Shown here: piece by piece, positions 4,817 to 7,613 of the stretch | Position numbering within the stretch: position 1 is the first letter of the stretch | Layout: every line of letters begins with the position of its first letter | Origin: Hyphomicrobiales bacterium | GTDB taxonomy: Bacteria; Pseudomonadota; Alphaproteobacteria; Rhizobiales; Devosiaceae | Direction of reading: 5' to 3' | Length of the DNA stretch: 7,613 nt | Assembly: GCA_015487985.1 (NCBI GenBank) | Contig: WFOP01000361.1 | Span: 1 to 7,613 of the forward strand | Program-made: the position numbers and the translations under genes | The notes under the pieces: model-generated | Database searches by the model: none | The model's input: only the letters and a program-made list of their open reading frames with translations | Told to the model about the DNA's origin: nothing

Positions 4817-6073
4817 ATGATGCGTTATATCATGTCCTACGGGGTCGCACTGATCCTATTGTTGCTTATTGCAGGCTGGCTGGCCAGCGGCACACTCGTG
4901 CAGGGTGGAAAGGGAGCGGGAAATGGCGAACAGGCCATAATCGATCTGATTGAAGTGGAAGAAAACGGCCCCGTACGGCGTCTTTTTATCTCAATGGGAC
5001 TGATTGAAGACCCCAACGCACCCCAGGAAACTGTTGCTGTGGTTGAAAGTGAGCCGGCAGAAGAAGCCCCCAAACTGCAATCGGTTCGCATTGCGCGCTT
5101 TGAATCAGTTATCATGCCGCTTGAGGTTGATGTTCGCGGACAAACCAATGCTATTGCCCGGGTATCGGTGCGAGCGGAAACCAGCGGCATTGTCAAGGAA
5201 GTGCATGTGCAAAAAGGCGCAACGGTCACACCGGGTGATCTGCTGTGCTCGCTGGATCAGGGAACGCGTCTGGCGCGGCTCTCCCAGGGCGAGGCGGCTT
5301 TGGCCCAGGCCGAAGCGTCTCTGGCCCAGGCAAAGGCAGATTATGAAACCAACGCCTCCCTGAGAGAAAAAGGATTAGCTGCCGCCAATACGGCACGCCA
5401 GTATGAAGTCAATCTGACCAGCGCCGAAGCATCCGTTCGAGCGGCAATTTCTTCGCTGGACGACATCAAAAATGATCTTGAAAAAACACATATTTATACG
5501 CAGGTGGGGGGCGTTGTGCAGGAGCCACTCGCAGATGCCGGCGACGTGCTGAACAATTCAGGCATTTGCGCCACCATCGTGCAAATGAACCCGATGTTGT
5601 TCGCCGGCAAGGTTGCCGAGGCAAAGGTCTCTGCGGTCAAAGTGGGAGAACCGGCAACTGTCACCACCGTTACCGGCCAGAGTGTGCAAGGGGTGGTGCG
5701 CTATGTTTCCCCCAGTGCAGACCGGGCCACACGGGCTTTTGAGGTGGAAGTGGAACTGGACAATTCCGACGGCTCATTGCGCGACGGGGTCACTTCAACC
5801 GCAAAAATTCAAGTGGGGGCAATTCCCGCCCACCTGATCCCGCAATCGGTTTTAACGCTCAAGACCGATGGGACTTTAGGGGTGCGTATCGTGAACGAGG
5901 GTATTTCAAAATTTGTCCCGGTCACCATCATCACCGATCAGGCGGATGGTATCTGGGTGGCGGGACTGCCCGCACAGGTGGATATTATCACCCTGGGGCA
6001 GGAATACGTCACTGACGGCCAACAGGTTGATGCGGCCTATGCAGATGCCAGCAGCGGGGAAACAAGCCAATGA
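4817..6073 (+). CDS. RND efflux periplasmic adaptor (HlyD/AcrA-like membrane fusion protein)
   Basis: The 418-residue adaptor bridges the inner-membrane pump and an outer-membrane channel. An N-terminal membrane anchor lies at about 8-24; no lipobox cysteine is seen, so it is probably anchored by this helix and not as a lipoprotein. Next comes an unusually long, acidic, Pro-rich linker (about 30-95), then a lipoyl half (about 116-150), an alpha-helical hairpin with Ala/Gln-rich heptads (about 152-223), the second lipoyl half (about 224-256), a beta-barrel (about 258-335, with the typical VSPSADRATRAFEVEVEL pattern at 297-314) and a membrane-proximal domain. Two cysteines, C144 and C251, fall in the two lipoyl halves. 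The start at 4817 has AGGAA 10 bases upstream; an in-frame ATG follows immediately and another lies five codons on. The gene sits 13 bp after padR and overlaps the pump by ATGA, so the three genes form one operon. Confidence 0.93.
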   Translation: MMRYIMSYGVALILLLLIAGWLASGTLVQGGKGAGNGEQAIIDLIEVEENGPVRRLFISMGLIEDPNAPQETVAVVESEPAEEAPKLQSVRIARFESVIMPLEVDVRGQTNAIARVSVRAETSGIVKEVHVQKGATVTPGDLLCSLDQGTRLARLSQGEAALAQAEASLAQAKADYETNASLREKGLAAANTARQYEVNLTSAEASVRAAISSLDDIKNDLEKTHIYTQVGGVVQEPLADAGDVLNNSGICATIVQMNPMLFAGKVAEAKVSAVKVGEPATVTTVTGQSVQGVVRYVSPSADRATRAFEVEVELDNSDGSLRDGVTSTAKIQVGAIPAHLIPQSVLTLKTDGTLGVRIVNEGISKFVPVTIITDQADGIWVAGLPAQVDIITLGQEYVTDGQQVDAAYADASSGETSQ

Positions 6074-7587
6074 TGAAGGTACTTGAAACAGTTCTTAGGC
6101 GTCCACGGAGCGTTATCGTCATCATGGTTGTGATGATGATTGCGGGAATCAGTGCCTTTAATACGCTGCCGCGCGAGAGCCAACCGGCAATTGACGTACC
6201 TTTTCTTTATGTCGTGACAACCCAGACCGGACTTTCCCCATCCGATGCCAATCGGCTTTTGGTCAAGCCGCTGGAAACTGAATTGCAGGGGCTTGAAGGG
6301 CTTGAGAGCATGCGTTCAACCGCCTTTAAGGGCGGGGCGTCGGTGGTGCTGGAGTTTGATATCAACGCCAAGATGTCCGAGGCGCTTCAGGATGCAAAAG
6401 ATGCGGTGGACAAAGCAAAATCCTCCCTGCCTGAGGATGCAACCGACCCCACGGTCAATGAAGTGAGCATTGAAAATTTCGGAACCATCACGGTTGTTTT
6501 GTTTGGTGATGTGCCGGACCGCACATTGTTCAAGCACGGGCGCGACCTCAGGGATCTGCTGGAAAAAGATTCCGATGTGCTGGACGTTGATATGTCCGGG
6601 GACCGGGAGGAAGTGCTGGAGATCATCGTTGATCTGAACAAACTTGAATCCTACAACCTGACCACATCGCAGTTGCTGGACGCCCTGGCGCGCAACAATA
6701 TGGTGGTGCCGGCAGGAAATCTTGATACCGGACAGGGGCGGTTTTCGCTGGAAGTTCCCGGATTGATTGAATCCGCAACAGATGTATTTACGTTACCAAT
6801 CAAGACCGATGGCGACACCAATGTCACCTTTTCCGACATTGCCACAATTCAGCGCACGTTCAAGGATGCGACGGTTTTCACACGGGTAAACGGGCAGCCC
6901 GCTGTGGTACTTTCGGTCAACAAGCGCATCGGCACGAATATTATTGACCTGAGCAACCGAGTGCACGAAATCACCGAAAAAGCATCCCAAAACTGGCCGG
7001 TGGCCCTTGAAGTCTCCTACATGATCGATACGGCACGCTTTGCCACACGCATGTTTGACTCCCTGCAATCCTCGGTTCTTACCGCCATTGCCTTGGTGAT
7101 TATCGTGTCGGTGGCCATGCTGGGGCTGCGCCCGGCATTGTTAATTGGCCTGTCTATTCCGCTTTCCTTTGTTGTTGCTTTTTTATTCCTGCAATTCATG
7201 GGGATGACGGTGAACATGATGATCATGTTCGGGCTTATTCTCACCGTGGGCATGCTGGTGGATGCGGGCATTGTTGTGGTGGAATATGCGGAGCGCAAAA
7301 TTTCTGAAGGGCTTGATCGCCGCGAAGCGTTTATTCGGGCGGCGCGCATGATGTTCTGGCCGATTGTTTCTTCGACTGCAACGACCCTTGCCGCTTTCCT
7401 GCCGCTTTTGATGTGGCCGGGAATCGTGGGCAAATTCATGTCCTACCTGCCAATAATGGTCATTGTTACCCTTTCCGCCTCGCTGTTAACCGCCCTTATT
7501 TTCCTGCCGGTTGTGGGGGGATTTGTTGCGCGCAAAAAAGTGACCGCCAAGGAACGCGCAGCGGCTCAGGCCCTGTCAGGGCATCAA
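6070..7587 (+). CDS. RND efflux transporter permease subunit, N-terminal half (partial, cut by the contig end)
   Basis: The frame is open for 506 codons from the ATG at 6070 to the adapter junction; full RND pumps have about 1,000-1,050 residues. TM1 is at about 13-30. The first porter (periplasmic) region covers about 31-330, with LPRESQPAIDVPF at 36-48, GLSPSDANRLLVKPLE at 57-72, and GLESMRSTAFKGGASVVLEF at 78-97 written here as GLESMRST then GGASVVLEF. TM2-TM6 run from about 335 to 490, with TM4 GMLVDAGIVVVEYA at 394-407. In TM4 the first of the two proton-relay aspartates is kept (Asp398), but the second is replaced by Ala, as often seen in pumps of this alphaproteobacterial type that have VDG at this site. 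The protein would use the proton gradient to drive drugs or lipophilic compounds out. TM10, which carries the other relay residues, lies beyond the window. No outer-membrane channel gene is seen here. Confidence 0.93.
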
Positions 7588-7613
7588 CTGTCTCTTATAC
7601 ACATCTCCGAGCC
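7588..7613. other. Nextera transposase adapter left in the assembly (not genomic)
   Basis: The last 26 bases begin with the 19-bp Tn5 mosaic end as used in Nextera libraries (CTGTCTCTTATACACATCT, 7588-7606) followed by CCGAGCC, the start of the read-2 adapter tail. In the pump reading frame it would translate to LSLIHISEP, a well-known adapter peptide. These bases should be trimmed, and the true end of the genomic sequence is 7587. Confidence 0.97.

Overview
The window reads as a proteobacterial chromosome fragment, most likely from an alphaproteobacterium. The evidence is the family style of the proteins: a TM4 motif VDAGIVVVEYA in the RND pump, a long acidic N-terminal linker in its adaptor, and a LysR gene divergent from an aminoethylphosphonate transaminase. 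G+C looks moderate, near half by eye. No genus can be named. No RNA gene, CRISPR array, insertion sequence or phage gene was seen. The window is one end of an assembled contig: the last 26 bases (7588-7613) are Nextera adapter, not genome.

Layout. (1) 1-1242: the 5' end of a leftward phnW (2-aminoethylphosphonate:pyruvate transaminase), divergent from a rightward LysR regulator. This is a typical phosphonate-catabolism regulator/enzyme pair. (2) 1239-3141: a leftward two-component operon in the order response regulator (OmpR type), then histidine kinase, with an 8-bp overlap. Its 3' end meets the LysR gene tail to tail with interlocked stop codons. (3) 3142-4105: a 226-bp divergent promoter region carrying four TAAC boxes with 11-21-11 bp spacing. 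It is followed by a rightward gene for a secreted Spondin_N-type protein whose domain is interrupted by a Met/Asp repeat with exact five-residue period, and then by a hairpin terminator. (4) 4255-7587: a rightward operon of a PadR regulator, an RND periplasmic adaptor and the N-terminal half of an RND inner-membrane pump. Gene spacing is 13 bp and then a 4-bp ATGA overlap.

How the parts may work together. phnW with LysR would let the cell use aminoethylphosphonate, with LysR controlling the divergent promoter. The RR/HK pair probably controls itself and the divergent Spondin_N gene through the TAAC boxes. The Met/Asp repeat suggests an exported metal- or cation-binding protein, so this regulator-target pair is the most unusual part of the window. 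That is inference: neither signal nor ligand is known. The PadR regulator probably represses its own promoter and the efflux pump behind it, and is released by a pump substrate.
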